A stretch of DNA of 9,736 bases from a bacterium (GTDB lineage Bacteria > Patescibacteriota > Minisyncoccia > UBA6257 > 02-FULL-45-10c): assembly GCA_021799965.1 (NCBI GenBank), contig JAJYZL010000013.1:1-9736 (forward strand), given 5' to 3'. The stretch's first letter is position 1. Every line of letters starts with the position of its first letter. The notes beneath the pieces were generated by a model. The model was given only the letters and a program-made list of their open reading frames with translations, did no database searches and was not told the origin of the DNA. The position numbers were made by a program, and so were the translations under genes. Of the stretch, positions 1-6,950 are shown piece after piece.

Positions 1-793
1 AAAATTTTGGAAAACAATCGACCTAATAGCGGTAACCGTGGGACCGGGATTAGAGCCAGCGCTTTGGGCGGGCATCACTTTCGCTGAAGAGCTCGCAAAA
101 AATATTAAAAAACCCTTAATCGGCGTTAATCATATGGAGGGTCATCTTTTTGGTTTTTTGCTAGCCCAGCCAACTCCAAAATTAAAATTTCCAACTATTG
201 GACTGGTGGTAAGCGGAGGGCACACCGTTCTTCTAAAAATGAAAAGTTTAACCAAGTGGGAAAAACTCGGAGAAACAGTCGACGATGCCGCCGGCGAAGC
301 TTTTGATAAAGTCGCCAGGATTTTGGGATTGCAGTACCCGGGCGGACCGGAGATTGAGAAACTTTCTAAACAAGGAAATCCAAAAGCAATAGCATTCCCC
401 CGCCCAATGCTCAATCAACATAACTACGACTTCAGTTTTTCCGGATTAAAAACTTCGGTGCTTTATTATTTACGCGACAATCCGAAATCCAACAAAGCTG
501 ACATTGCCGCCTCCTTCCAACAAGCCGCAATAGACGTGCTTACTAAAAAGGCAATGAAAGCAGCGGAGGAATTTTCCGCCAAGTCAATAATTTTATGCGG
601 CGGAGTGGCATGCAATAAAACACTGCGTGAAACAATTAAATCCGAAGCTGAGAAACACGGATTAAACTTTGTCGCCCCAGAAATGAAATTCAACACAGAC
701 AATGCTGCGATGATCGGCGCCGCCGCATATATTCATTCTTTAGCCAAGAAAAAACCCCTTAAAATAGAAGCTGATTCAAATTTAAATTTATAA
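1..793 (+). CDS. tsaD: tRNA N6-threonylcarbamoyladenosine transferase TsaD (5' end missing)
   Basis: TsaD transfers the threonylcarbamoyl group from TC-AMP to A37 of ANN-decoding tRNAs, in the cytoplasm, with TsaB and TsaE. The reading frame is open from base 2, so the gene runs off the left edge; a GTG at 38 lies inside the conserved IDLIAVTVGPGLEPALWAG segment and is not the start. About 264 codons are visible; compared with the usual ~335-residue family, roughly 70 N-terminal residues are missing. Visible signatures, in order: the metal-binding HMEGH (codons 131-145), SGGHT (212-226), DDAAGEAFDKVARILGL and YPGGPEIEKL, FSFSGLKTSV, the CGGVACN nucleotide-binding loop (near 596-616), and TDNAAMIGAAAY with its ligand Asp at 698-700. 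All key residues are intact, so the enzyme should be active. The stop is TAA. Only 22 nt separate it from valS, but a promoter-like box in between suggests valS is not simply read from tsaD. Neither TsaB nor TsaE is in the window. Confidence 0.96.
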   Translation, partial: KFWKTIDLIAVTVGPGLEPALWAGITFAEELAKNIKKPLIGVNHMEGHLFGFLLAQPTPKLKFPTIGLVVSGGHTVLLKMKSLTKWEKLGETVDDAAGEAFDKVARILGLQYPGGPEIEKLSKQGNPKAIAFPRPMLNQHNYDFSFSGLKTSVLYYLRDNPKSNKADIAASFQQAAIDVLTKKAMKAAEEFSAKSIILCGGVACNKTLRETIKSEAEKHGLNFVAPEMKFNTDNAAMIGAAAYIHSLAKKKPLKIEADSNLNL

Positions 794-809
794 TCAAATC
801 ATCTATAAT
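781..809 (+). promoter_or_regulatory. Candidate promoter of valS (leaderless type)
   Basis: A perfect TATAAT lies at 804-809, with TTTAAA (4 of 6 matches to the -35 consensus) at 781-786, 17 nt upstream and inside the end of tsaD. Only six bases separate the -10 box from the valS ATG at 816, so transcription would begin at or next to the start codon. No Shine-Dalgarno is present. A second TATAAT overlaps the tsaD stop at 789-794. The region is AT-rich, so chance matches are possible. Confidence 0.5.
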
Positions 810-815
810 AACGTA

Positions 816-3041
816 ATGAATAAAGAACTCTCTTCGCAATACGACTCCAAGCAAATTGAAGACAATATTTATAAACTCTGGGAAGAATCTGGTTATTTTA
901 ATCCCGACAATCTACCGGCCAGACACAAAAAGCCATTCACCATCATAATGCCTCCGCCAAATGCCAACGGCTCGCTTCATATTGGCCACGCTCTTTTTGT
1001 AACCCTAGAAGACATAATGATCCGTTATCAGAGAATGCAGGGTAGAAAAGCGCTTTGGCTTCCGGGCGCAGACCACGCCGGATTCGAAACACAAGTTGTG
1101 TACAACAAAAAACTAGAAAAAGAAGGCAGATCTTTCTGGGATATGCCCCGTGAACAGCTTTATAACGAAATAAAAGATTTCACTTTGGCCAATAAAAAAT
1201 ACATGGAGGGTCAGCTTAAAAAACTCGGCGCCAGCTGTGATTGGTCCAGAGAAAAGTTCACTTTAGATGAGAGCATCAAAGAAGTTGTAAATGAAACATT
1301 TGAAAAACTTTATAACGACGGTTTGGTTTACCGCGCTGAAAAGCCGGTCAATTGGTGTACCAAACACCAAACCACGCTTTCTGATCTGGAAATAAAATAC
1401 GAGGAAAGAGCAGATAAGCTTTACTATATAAAATATAAACTTGCCAACTCGGAAGAATATATTGAAGTGGCTACTACCCGTCCGGAAACCATTCCGGCAG
1501 ATATTGCCATTGCTGTCCATCCAAAATCTAAATGGGCAAAATATATCGGAAAAAAAGTTGTTAATCCCCTTACCAAAAAAGAGATCCCTGTATTGTCCGA
1601 CATGGCGGTTGATCTGAACTTTGGAACCGGGGCTTTAAAGATCACACCCTTCCACGATGCGGTAGACTTTGCGGTTTGGCAAAATCATAAAAGCGAAATA
1701 GATATTCAGCCATTTTCAGTTATAAATCAATACGGAAAAATGACCGAGGAAGCCGGACCTGAAATGGCGGGAATGAAAGTAAAAGAAGCCCGTGAAAAGT
1801 CCGTTGAGCTTTTACGGCCTAATTTCGTGAAAGAACCTGAGGATTATAAACACCAAGTTTCTGTCTGTTATAAATGCGGCACTATCATTGAGCCAAGGAT
1901 AATGATGCAGTGGTTCATTCGCATGACGGAGAAGCCTCATGCTCAAAATCAAAAATCAAAAATCAAAAATCAAAATGTTGAAAAATCCCTAAGAGATTTG
2001 GCAGTCGATGCCGTTAAATCTAAAAAAATAAAATTCATTCCAGCCAGATTTGAAAAGATATTTATGCACTGGATGAAAAATCTGCACGACTGGAACATTT
2101 CCCGTCAGATCGTCTGGGGAATTCAAATCCCCGCATGGTATTGCCAAGATATGGCAAATGAAACTTGCAAGAAAAACAACGGCGTGATCGTCAGCGTAAA
2201 AAATCCTGAAAAATGCCCGCACTGCGGTTCGGCTAATTTAAAACAAGAAACAGATGTGTTTGATACTTGGTTCTCTTCCGGACAATGGCCATATGCCACA
2301 CTGATGACCACAAAGCCCGGTGATTTTGAGAAATATTATCCGACAGACGTGATGGAAACCGGTTGGGATATTTTATTCTTCTGGGTCGCCAGAATGATCA
2401 TGTTTGGGCTCTATCGTACCGGAAAAATTCCGTTCAAAGACGTTTACTTGCACGGCTTGGTCCGCGATAAAGAAAGACAAAAAATGTCTAAGTCCAAAAA
2501 CAACGTCATCAATCCCCTGGAAGTTGCGGAAGTTTACGGAACCGATGCCGTCCGCATGGCGCTTATCGTAGGAAATACCGCCGGAAACGATCCAATCATT
2601 TCCGAAGATAAGATCCGCGGCTACAGAAATTTTGCCACAAAAATTTGGAACGCTTCCAGATTTGTTCTGATGAATTACAGAACGATCGATGCCAAGCCGA
2701 AGCTTACCGCTAAAGACAAGAAAAATCTGAAAGACTTGGAAACTGCTAAGAAAAAAATAGCAAAATATCTTGATAAGTATGATTTTAATCATGCTGCCGA
2801 AACCGCTTACCATTATTTCTGGCACACTTTTGCCGACAAGGTTATTGAAGAATCAAAACCGCGCATCAGGCCGGAAAATGAAAATTTAGCCGATGCCGCC
2901 GCCGCGCAAGAAACACTGATAAAAATTCTTGAGGAATCAATGAAGTTTTTACATCCGTTTATGCCATTTATTACTGAACAGATTTACCAGATCCTTCCAA
3001 CAACAAAAGAAAAATCCTTGCTGATGGTGGAAGAGTGGTAG
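816..3041 (+). CDS. valS: Valine--tRNA ligase (short form, lacks C-terminal arm)
   Basis: A class Ia synthetase that attaches valine to tRNA-Val in the cytoplasm and hydrolyses mischarged Thr-tRNA. The 741-residue protein has PPPNANGSLHIGH with the HIGH box at 55-58, LPGADHAGFETQ (82-93), a CP1 editing domain starting with ATTRPET (219-225), Cys pairs C351/C354 and C467/C470 typical of zinc knuckles, DVFDTWFSSGQWP (480-492), GWDILFFWVARM (516-527), and KMSKS at 556-560. The anticodon-binding helices follow, and the protein stops soon after HPFMPFITEQIYQILP. Bacterial ValRS usually has 850-950 residues and ends in a coiled-coil tRNA-binding arm, which is absent; no continuation is seen in another frame. 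Residues 377-387 are encoded by a 7-bp tandem repeat that adds a Lys/Gln/Asn-rich stretch. The ATG at 816 fits the usual N-terminus and has no Shine-Dalgarno. The stop is TAG. ValRS is favoured over IleRS by motif wording and length. Confidence 0.95.
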   Translation: MNKELSSQYDSKQIEDNIYKLWEESGYFNPDNLPARHKKPFTIIMPPPNANGSLHIGHALFVTLEDIMIRYQRMQGRKALWLPGADHAGFETQVVYNKKLEKEGRSFWDMPREQLYNEIKDFTLANKKYMEGQLKKLGASCDWSREKFTLDESIKEVVNETFEKLYNDGLVYRAEKPVNWCTKHQTTLSDLEIKYEERADKLYYIKYKLANSEEYIEVATTRPETIPADIAIAVHPKSKWAKYIGKKVVNPLTKKEIPVLSDMAVDLNFGTGALKITPFHDAVDFAVWQNHKSEIDIQPFSVINQYGKMTEEAGPEMAGMKVKEAREKSVELLRPNFVKEPEDYKHQVSVCYKCGTIIEPRIMMQWFIRMTEKPHAQNQKSKIKNQNVEKSLRDLAVDAVKSKKIKFIPARFEKIFMHWMKNLHDWNISRQIVWGIQIPAWYCQDMANETCKKNNGVIVSVKNPEKCPHCGSANLKQETDVFDTWFSSGQWPYATLMTTKPGDFEKYYPTDVMETGWDILFFWVARMIMFGLYRTGKIPFKDVYLHGLVRDKERQKMSKSKNNVINPLEVAEVYGTDAVRMALIVGNTAGNDPIISEDKIRGYRNFATKIWNASRFVLMNYRTIDAKPKLTAKDKKNLKDLETAKKKIAKYLDKYDFNHAAETAYHYFWHTFADKVIEESKPRIRPENENLADAAAAQETLIKILEESMKFLHPFMPFITEQIYQILPTTKEKSLLMVEEW
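1944..1976 (+). repeat. 7-bp tandem repeat (unit CAAAAAT) inside valS
   Basis: The 33 bases read CAAAAT, three copies of CAAAAAT, then CAAAAT. Three full units add 21 nt, exactly seven codons, so the frame is kept; codons 377-387 give QNQKSKIKNQN. The repeat falls just after QWFIRM and before the conserved LRDLAVDAVKS segment, where ordinary ValRS has only a short connection. It therefore looks like a tolerated insertion or expansion in a surface loop. Confidence 0.85.
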
Positions 3042-3044
3042 TAG

Positions 3045-3050
3045 TATAAT
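3045..3050 (+). promoter_or_regulatory. Candidate -10 box of the PrsW gene (leaderless type)
   Basis: A perfect TATAAT starts four bases after the valS stop codon and ends six bases before the ATG at 3057, the same spacing as at valS. There is no Shine-Dalgarno between them. No convincing -35 is seen at 16-18 nt upstream, within the end of valS. Confidence 0.45.
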
Positions 3051-3056
3051 TAATTT

Positions 3057-3707
3057 ATGGATTATTGGCCGCTGATATTAGGTCTCATTCCCTCCATTGC
3101 ATGGCTGATCTTTTATTTGAACGAGGATAAAAAGCCGGAATCTTTAAAAGTTATATTTATTGCTTTTCTGACCGGTGGACTGACCACGATCGTGGTGCTT
3201 ATGCTGCAGATAGTTATTAATAAGGCCTATCTTCGTATTGGAATCCAAGATCACAGCCCCCTTTCATTTTTGATCCTAGCAACACTGGAAGAAGTTTTTA
3301 AATTTTTAGGTGTTTATTATGTTATAAGCAAGCGTCGGGAATTTGATGAACCGGTAGATGCCATGATTTATATGATCACCGCATCGCTTGGTTTTGCCGC
3401 AGTTGAAAATATAGCAGCAAATTTTAACACCAGCCTTCCCACAGCCCTGGAAACCACGACGCTAAGGTTTTTTGGCGCCACGCTTTTGCACACGCTCAGC
3501 TCCGGGCTTGTCGGTTACTACTGGGCAAAATCAATTCTTGCCAATAAGAAAAAAATGCTTGTTTTTGGATTGGGGCTCGCAACTTTATTGCATGCAACAT
3601 TCAACTATCTTATAATGAGATATGAACCTATCGTAATTCCAACGATATTTCTTATCACCCTAGCAATTTTCATTCTCCATGATTTTGAAAAATTGCAAAA
3701 AACATAA
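3057..3707 (+). CDS. prsW: PrsW-family intramembrane metalloprotease
   Basis: A 216-residue polytopic membrane protein that fits the PrsW/CPBP-like group of intramembrane proteases. Hydrophobic segments lie near residues 5-21, 32-55, 69-91, 101-119, 137-160, 167-186 and 192-208. The family's conserved residues are present: E78, E79 and K82 in LEEVFK, DEPVDAMIY (97-105), E117-N118 in GFAAVEN, H145 in LLHTLSSGLVGYYWA, and H179/N183 in LLHATFNYL. These would form the glutamate/histidine metal site in the membrane. In Bacillus, PrsW makes the first cut in an anti-sigma factor; no sigma/anti-sigma pair is visible here, so the substrate is unknown. The gene starts 16 nt after valS with no Shine-Dalgarno, behind a TATAAT box. 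Length is normal for the family. The family call is firm; the function by analogy with Bacillus is inference. Confidence 0.9.
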   Translation: MDYWPLILGLIPSIAWLIFYLNEDKKPESLKVIFIAFLTGGLTTIVVLMLQIVINKAYLRIGIQDHSPLSFLILATLEEVFKFLGVYYVISKRREFDEPVDAMIYMITASLGFAAVENIAANFNTSLPTALETTTLRFFGATLLHTLSSGLVGYYWAKSILANKKKMLVFGLGLATLLHATFNYLIMRYEPIVIPTIFLITLAIFILHDFEKLQKT

Positions 3708-3713
3708 ATAAAA

Positions 3714-3719
3714 TAAAAT
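3714..3719 (+). promoter_or_regulatory. Candidate -10 box of hsp20
   Basis: TAAAAT (5 of 6 to consensus) ends seven bases before the ATG at 3727, within a very A-rich gap and with no Shine-Dalgarno. It repeats the arrangement at valS and prsW, but the base composition makes a chance match likely. No CIRCE-type heat-shock operator is visible in the short gap. Confidence 0.3.
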
Positions 3720-3726
3720 TAAAAAA

Positions 3727-4265
3727 ATGGATCAAGACGACAAAAAATTTTTTGAAGAATTAGCTGGTGCCAGCTCCGAAGAGCCAAAAAATGTAGAGGT
3801 TTCGGAGGAAGAGGAGGGAGAGGGAGAAGAAGAAAAAGAAATTACTACCAAAACAGCAGCCGGAAAAGTTAAAAAAATAAAGCCGGTGGCAGAAGAAGCT
3901 GAGGCTGAGAAAGATGATGATATTTTTGAGGAGGGTGAGGGTCAGCTCACAATTGATGTATATCAAACTCCCGATGAAATAGTAATTGAATCAACCATAG
4001 CCGGCGTTAAGCCCGAAGATTTGGATATCGCTATTACCAATGAAAAGGTTACCGTACACGGCAAAAGAGAGAAAAATGAAAAATAAAAGACGAGGACTAT
4101 TTCTACCAAGAATGTTATTGGGGAAAGTTTTCACGAGAAATAATACTTCCTCAAGAAATTGACGCAGATAAAGCCGTCGCTTCACTGAAAAACGGAATTC
4201 TCACGATACACCTTCCAAAGTTGAACCGTTCCAAAACCAAGAAGCTAAAAATAAAATTTGATTAA
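3727..4265 (+). pseudogene. Hsp20 / alpha-crystallin small heat-shock protein, split by a frameshift
   Basis: Small heat-shock proteins hold unfolding proteins in the cytoplasm in an ATP-independent way. The first frame (3727-4086, 119 residues) has an acidic, Glu/Lys-rich N-terminal region of about 70 residues, then the start of the alpha-crystallin domain: QLTIDVYQTPDEIVIES, GVKPEDLDIAI and VTVHGKREK. It stops at TAA 4084. The domain continues in the -1 frame from 4080 to TAA 4263-4265: DEDYFYQECYWGKFSRE, ILPQEIDADKAVASLKNGIL, then LTIHLPKL and a basic tail. The switch must fall between the TGA at 4077-4079 and the TAA at 4084. One extra A in the A run there, or two fewer, restores a full protein of about 179 residues. 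The site is a tandem GAAAAAT GAAAAAT. It could be a sequencing or assembly error, a real mutation, or slippage: tRNA-Lys could move from AAA 4081-4083 to AAA 4080-4082. No good start codon serves the second part. Confidence 0.85.
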
Positions 4266-4266
4266 T

Positions 4267-4302
4267 AAAAAAAACTGCCGGCCTAAGCCGGCAGTTTTTT
4301 TT
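4267..4302. terminator. Bidirectional rho-independent terminator between hsp20 and the ABC-F gene
   Basis: A perfect 8-bp GC-rich stem (CTGCCGGC 4275-4282, GCCGGCAG 4287-4294) closes a CTAA loop. It has eight A bases before it (4267-4274) and eight T bases after it (4295-4302), so it works in both directions. It sits between two convergent genes, and the ABC-F stop codon (4301-4303) lies within its edge. Confidence 0.93.
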
Positions 4303-5749
4303 ATTTTTCCAAATCTAAAGTTTCATCTATTCTTATTTGTTTTACAAATTCCGGAATGTGACTAACAAGAATCATTGCACCGTCAAACTTGTTCAGCGCT
4401 GCAGCAATTATTGGCAAATGACGAAAATTTATATGATTAGTTGGCTCATCCAAAATTAACAAGCCCGGTCTCTGTAAAACAAGCTGAGCAAAAGCAACTA
4501 AACCCTTCTGTCCCTCGGATAAATTACCGATCTTGGCCCTCATCATATCGCCTGTTATTAAAAATCCTGCTGCCATAGAACGGACGTAGTCTTCATCTCT
4601 TTTTTCCATAGCATTAATCAAGGTGTTATAAACCGTTTCTTCAAAATCCAGAGTGGAAAAATCTTGTCTATAATAGCCAACCTTAACTCCCGGGGTTATT
4701 ATATTACCCTTTGTTTTTCCTAAAACCAAGGACTCAAGAAGCGTGCTTTTTCCGATTCCATTCGGACCGCTAACTAACCAGTGCTCACCCCTTTTTATAG
4801 AAATAGCTTTCTTGCGCGCAGACTTTTTATGATCTTTAAAAGTATCAAAAGACGCTATGTGAGCCACCTCGCCTATCAAATCGGGCTGGGCGGGAATAAC
4901 AAAACTCCTAATCGGCTTATCCTCCTTTCTAACATCCACCATTTCTTCTTCAAGCTCTTCCGCTTTTTCCCTCATACGCTTAGCCACCAGCCTCATTTGT
5001 CCGCCCTTATTAGCAAAAAAATTAGCCTTTTCTTTGTTTGCCTGAATAATCGCCGCCAATCTTGAATTCTTAATATTTTCTCTTTCTATGCGTACAGAAA
5101 TTTCCGCCACCACATCAAGATAATTTCCCCAATATTGCTCAACCTTATGAGTAAATACATCCAAATATAGAACTCCGTGGGTAAATGCATTAAGAAAATC
5201 GGCATCGTGCGAAATAACCACGCATGTTTTTTTATAATCAATAAGAAATTTTGTCAGATGAGCAATTCCTACTTTATCAAGATTATTGGTCGGTTCGTCT
5301 AATAAAAGAATGTCCGGGTTTTGGATTAGGGCCGAAGCCAAAAGTAATCGCGCCTGCTGGCCGCCAGAAAACGACCTCACAATTCTATCGTGCGGAGCAT
5401 TTAAATTTACAACTTCACAAACATCATCAATGCGTGGATCAATATTGTATATTTTTTTAGAAAATCTTTTTTCAAAAAATTCACGCACGGTCAGATCCAA
5501 TTCATCTCTGGGAATTACTTGCTGAGCGGTAGCTATAGTAACGCCGGGATTAATACTGATCTTCCCTGATTCCGGCTGCAAAACTCCGGTGATAAGCTTA
5601 AAAATGGTGCTTTTTCCCGATCCGTTTTGACCCATGATGGTTATTTTTGAGTGCTTACGAATAGAAAAATCAACCTCGCTGAGTATAGGGTTGCCATATT
5701 TATATTCGAAAGAAACTTCGTTAAATCTTAATATAACCTGATCTTGCAT
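4301..5749 (-). CDS. ABC-F family ATPase (probable ribosome-associated factor)
   Basis: A soluble protein of 482 residues with two fused ABC ATPase domains and no membrane segments, as in the ABC-F group (EttA, Uup, antibiotic-resistance factors) that mostly acts at the ribosomal E site. Domain 1: Walker A GQNGSGKST (40-48), signature SGGQQ (128-132), Walker B ILLLDEP (147-153), D-loop NNLD, switch His181. A charged, probably coiled-coil linker covers about 215-275. Domain 2: Walker A GPNGIGKST (328-336), signature SEGQK (411-415), Walker B LLILDEP (430-436), switch His464. The second site is off-consensus: SEGQ for SGGQ, and DEPTNHIN lacks the usual D-loop Asp. The gap between Walker A and signature in domain 1 is too short for an EttA-type arm. 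No Shine-Dalgarno precedes the ATG; TAAAAT lies nine bases upstream. Housekeeping or drug-protection role cannot be told apart from sequence alone. Confidence 0.9.
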   Translation of the reverse strand: MQDQVILRFNEVSFEYKYGNPILSEVDFSIRKHSKITIMGQNGSGKSTIFKLITGVLQPESGKISINPGVTIATAQQVIPRDELDLTVREFFEKRFSKKIYNIDPRIDDVCEVVNLNAPHDRIVRSFSGGQQARLLLASALIQNPDILLLDEPTNNLDKVGIAHLTKFLIDYKKTCVVISHDADFLNAFTHGVLYLDVFTHKVEQYWGNYLDVVAEISVRIERENIKNSRLAAIIQANKEKANFFANKGGQMRLVAKRMREKAEELEEEMVDVRKEDKPIRSFVIPAQPDLIGEVAHIASFDTFKDHKKSARKKAISIKRGEHWLVSGPNGIGKSTLLESLVLGKTKGNIITPGVKVGYYRQDFSTLDFEETVYNTLINAMEKRDEDYVRSMAAGFLITGDMMRAKIGNLSEGQKGLVAFAQLVLQRPGLLILDEPTNHINFRHLPIIAAALNKFDGAMILVSHIPEFVKQIRIDETLDLEK

Positions 5750-5758
5750 GATAATTTT

Positions 5759-5764
5759 ATTTTA
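5759..5764 (-). promoter_or_regulatory. Candidate -10 box of the ABC-F gene
   Basis: Read on the minus strand, TAAAAT ends nine bases before the ABC-F ATG (5749-5747), putting a start site within about two bases of the ATG. There is no Shine-Dalgarno in between and no clear -35. The reading is weak alone but matches the spacing seen at infB and the GIY-YIG gene. Confidence 0.35.
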
Positions 5765-5772
5765 ATGGTCAG

Positions 5773-5802
5773 AGTGGTAATACTAACTCATATAAGACCA
5801 CT
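5773..5802. repeat. Short inverted repeat in the divergent ABC-F / patatin intergenic region
   Basis: AGTGGT at 5773-5778 is the inverse of ACCACT at 5797-5802, with 18 bases between. An overlapping pair, TGGTC (5766-5770) and GACCA (5796-5800), could pair instead. It lies just upstream of the ABC-F candidate promoter. It could be an operator or alternative hairpins in a leader, but arms this short can arise by chance. Confidence 0.2.
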
Positions 5803-5884
5803 TATGCAAGAATTTTACCAGATTGCATTACAGAAATTAAAATCCAGTAGGGATTGACTAACTGCAGCTAAAGTAGTTAAGTAA

Positions 5885-5893
5885 TGATATAAG
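5885..5893 (+). promoter_or_regulatory. Candidate extended -10 promoter of the patatin gene
   Basis: TGATATAAG fits an extended -10 element (TG, one base, then TATAAG with 5 of 6 matches). Transcription would begin near 5900 and give a leader of about 40 nt before the ATG at 5940. A TTGACT at 5854-5859 resembles a -35 box but is 28 bases from this -10; at 17 bases it faces only a poor TTAAGT (5877-5882). Confidence 0.35.
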
Positions 5894-5928
5894 AAGTTCT
5901 TTAAAATTTAAATTCAAGAATATGCCAT

Positions 5929-5937
5929 AAGGAGGGG
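5929..5937 (+). promoter_or_regulatory. Strong Shine-Dalgarno sequence of the patatin gene
   Basis: AAGGAGGGG contains the full AGGAGG core (5930-5935), four bases before the ATG at 5940. It fixes this ATG as the start. It is the only strong ribosome binding site upstream of any visible gene start in the window. Confidence 0.8.
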
Positions 5938-5939
5938 TT

Positions 5940-6911
5940 ATGAATCTCGGGAAGGTGGGAATTATTTTTAATGGCGGCGGCTTTACCGGCGCCTTCAGCG
6001 TAGGATACATAAAAGCGCTATGGGAACGCGGCATTCGCCCGCAACATGTTCAGGGAATTTCAGTCGGCGCCTTAAACGCCGCAAAAATTCTGGAATATGA
6101 GAGCGCCAAAGAACTGGAAAAGATTTGGTTTGAAATAGAAAAAGCCAAAGCTTCAACGGTTTTTAACTGGAAGGATATACCTCAGAACGTCTGGAAAAAA
6201 TCACCTTCGTTGTTTAGCAGTAAAGGCCTTTGGGACATTATCCAGAAATTGGATATGGAGAAGATAATAAATTCTCCCGTGGAATTGCAGATAGTAACCT
6301 GCAATGAAACCAAGGGTGAAAAAGAAGTCTTCTCAACCAGAGACCAAAGATTCATAAAAAATCCCGGACTTTTTAAGCAGATTATCCTAGCATCTGCTTC
6401 AATTCCAGGGGTTTTACCAAGAGTAAAAATCGGCGAAGACTATTATTCCGACGGAATATATTTTTCGCTCGAACCGATGATACAAACCGGGTGCGACACA
6501 ATCTTTCTCTTCCTGAATGATCAGTATATGGAAGAAAATCAGCGCTGGGATGAAAGATTGTTCAATATGAAAAACTTCCTCTACGAAGAAGTGGTTTCGT
6601 TCAAGATACATGAAGTTCTCAGAGAACATCCAGACTTCAAGTTGGAAAACAGCACACTGGAAGAAGCCAGGTTTGTACCCCCCATTCTGAAAAAGATAGA
6701 AAAAATAAGACAGCGCATAAGAAGTGTGGCGTCTGCCATAGTAAACGGCGACGACATAAACTTCGTTCCGCACAGATTAATAATCCTGAACACACGAACT
6801 CCCATATCAACACTGCATGCAACAGCGTTTGAAGTTGGAGATATCAAAGCCGCCATTGAACAGGGCTACGATCAAGCCTCGGTTCTTTTGAAAAAGCTCG
6901 GAATAGATTAA
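5940..6911 (+). CDS. Patatin-like phospholipase family protein
   Basis: Patatin-like enzymes are serine acyl hydrolases with a Ser-Asp dyad that cleave acyl chains from phospholipids or other lipids. The 323-residue protein shows the oxyanion-hole loop NGGGFTGAF (11-19), the nucleophile elbow GISVGALNA with Ser41 (39-47), the helix SASIPGVLPRV (152-162), and the catalytic Asp171 in YYSDGIYF. The C-terminal ~110 residues are charged and helical and resemble no domain I know. There is no signal peptide or membrane segment, so it is probably cytoplasmic or exported by another route. It has a strong Shine-Dalgarno and a longer leader, unlike the other genes. It stands alone: ABC-F is divergent upstream, a terminator follows, and the next gene is convergent. 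The substrate is unknown; it could recycle acquired host lipids or act on other cells, but neither is shown by the sequence. Confidence 0.92.
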   Translation: MNLGKVGIIFNGGGFTGAFSVGYIKALWERGIRPQHVQGISVGALNAAKILEYESAKELEKIWFEIEKAKASTVFNWKDIPQNVWKKSPSLFSSKGLWDIIQKLDMEKIINSPVELQIVTCNETKGEKEVFSTRDQRFIKNPGLFKQIILASASIPGVLPRVKIGEDYYSDGIYFSLEPMIQTGCDTIFLFLNDQYMEENQRWDERLFNMKNFLYEEVVSFKIHEVLREHPDFKLENSTLEEARFVPPILKKIEKIRQRIRSVASAIVNGDDINFVPHRLIILNTRTPISTLHATAFEVGDIKAAIEQGYDQASVLLKKLGID

Positions 6912-6916
6912 AACTA

Positions 6917-6947
6917 AACCGTCCTGATAATTATCAGGACGGTTTTT
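6917..6947. terminator. Terminator after the patatin gene (perfect palindrome)
   Basis: Bases 6917-6944 form a perfect 28-bp palindrome with half-site AACCGTCCTGATAA, followed by T bases to 6947. RNA would fold into a long stem with a small AU loop. It begins five bases after the patatin stop. It sits between convergent genes and can also serve the DUF5652-like gene on the minus strand, where the T tract is interrupted (TTTAGTTTT). Confidence 0.9.
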
Positions 6948-6950
6948 AAA

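Noticed and set aside
2373..2825. 150-codon minus-strand frame inside valS
   Set aside because: It has no family resemblance and is fully covered by the well-supported ValRS frame.
4076..4144. Short frame from ATG 4076 (MKNKRRGLFL) as a restart after the hsp20 stop
   Set aside because: It is in the third frame, not the one that continues the alpha-crystallin domain, and it ends after 22 codons.
6414..6773. 119-codon minus-strand frame inside the patatin gene
   Set aside because: It is antisense to conserved patatin coding sequence and shows no recognisable protein features.
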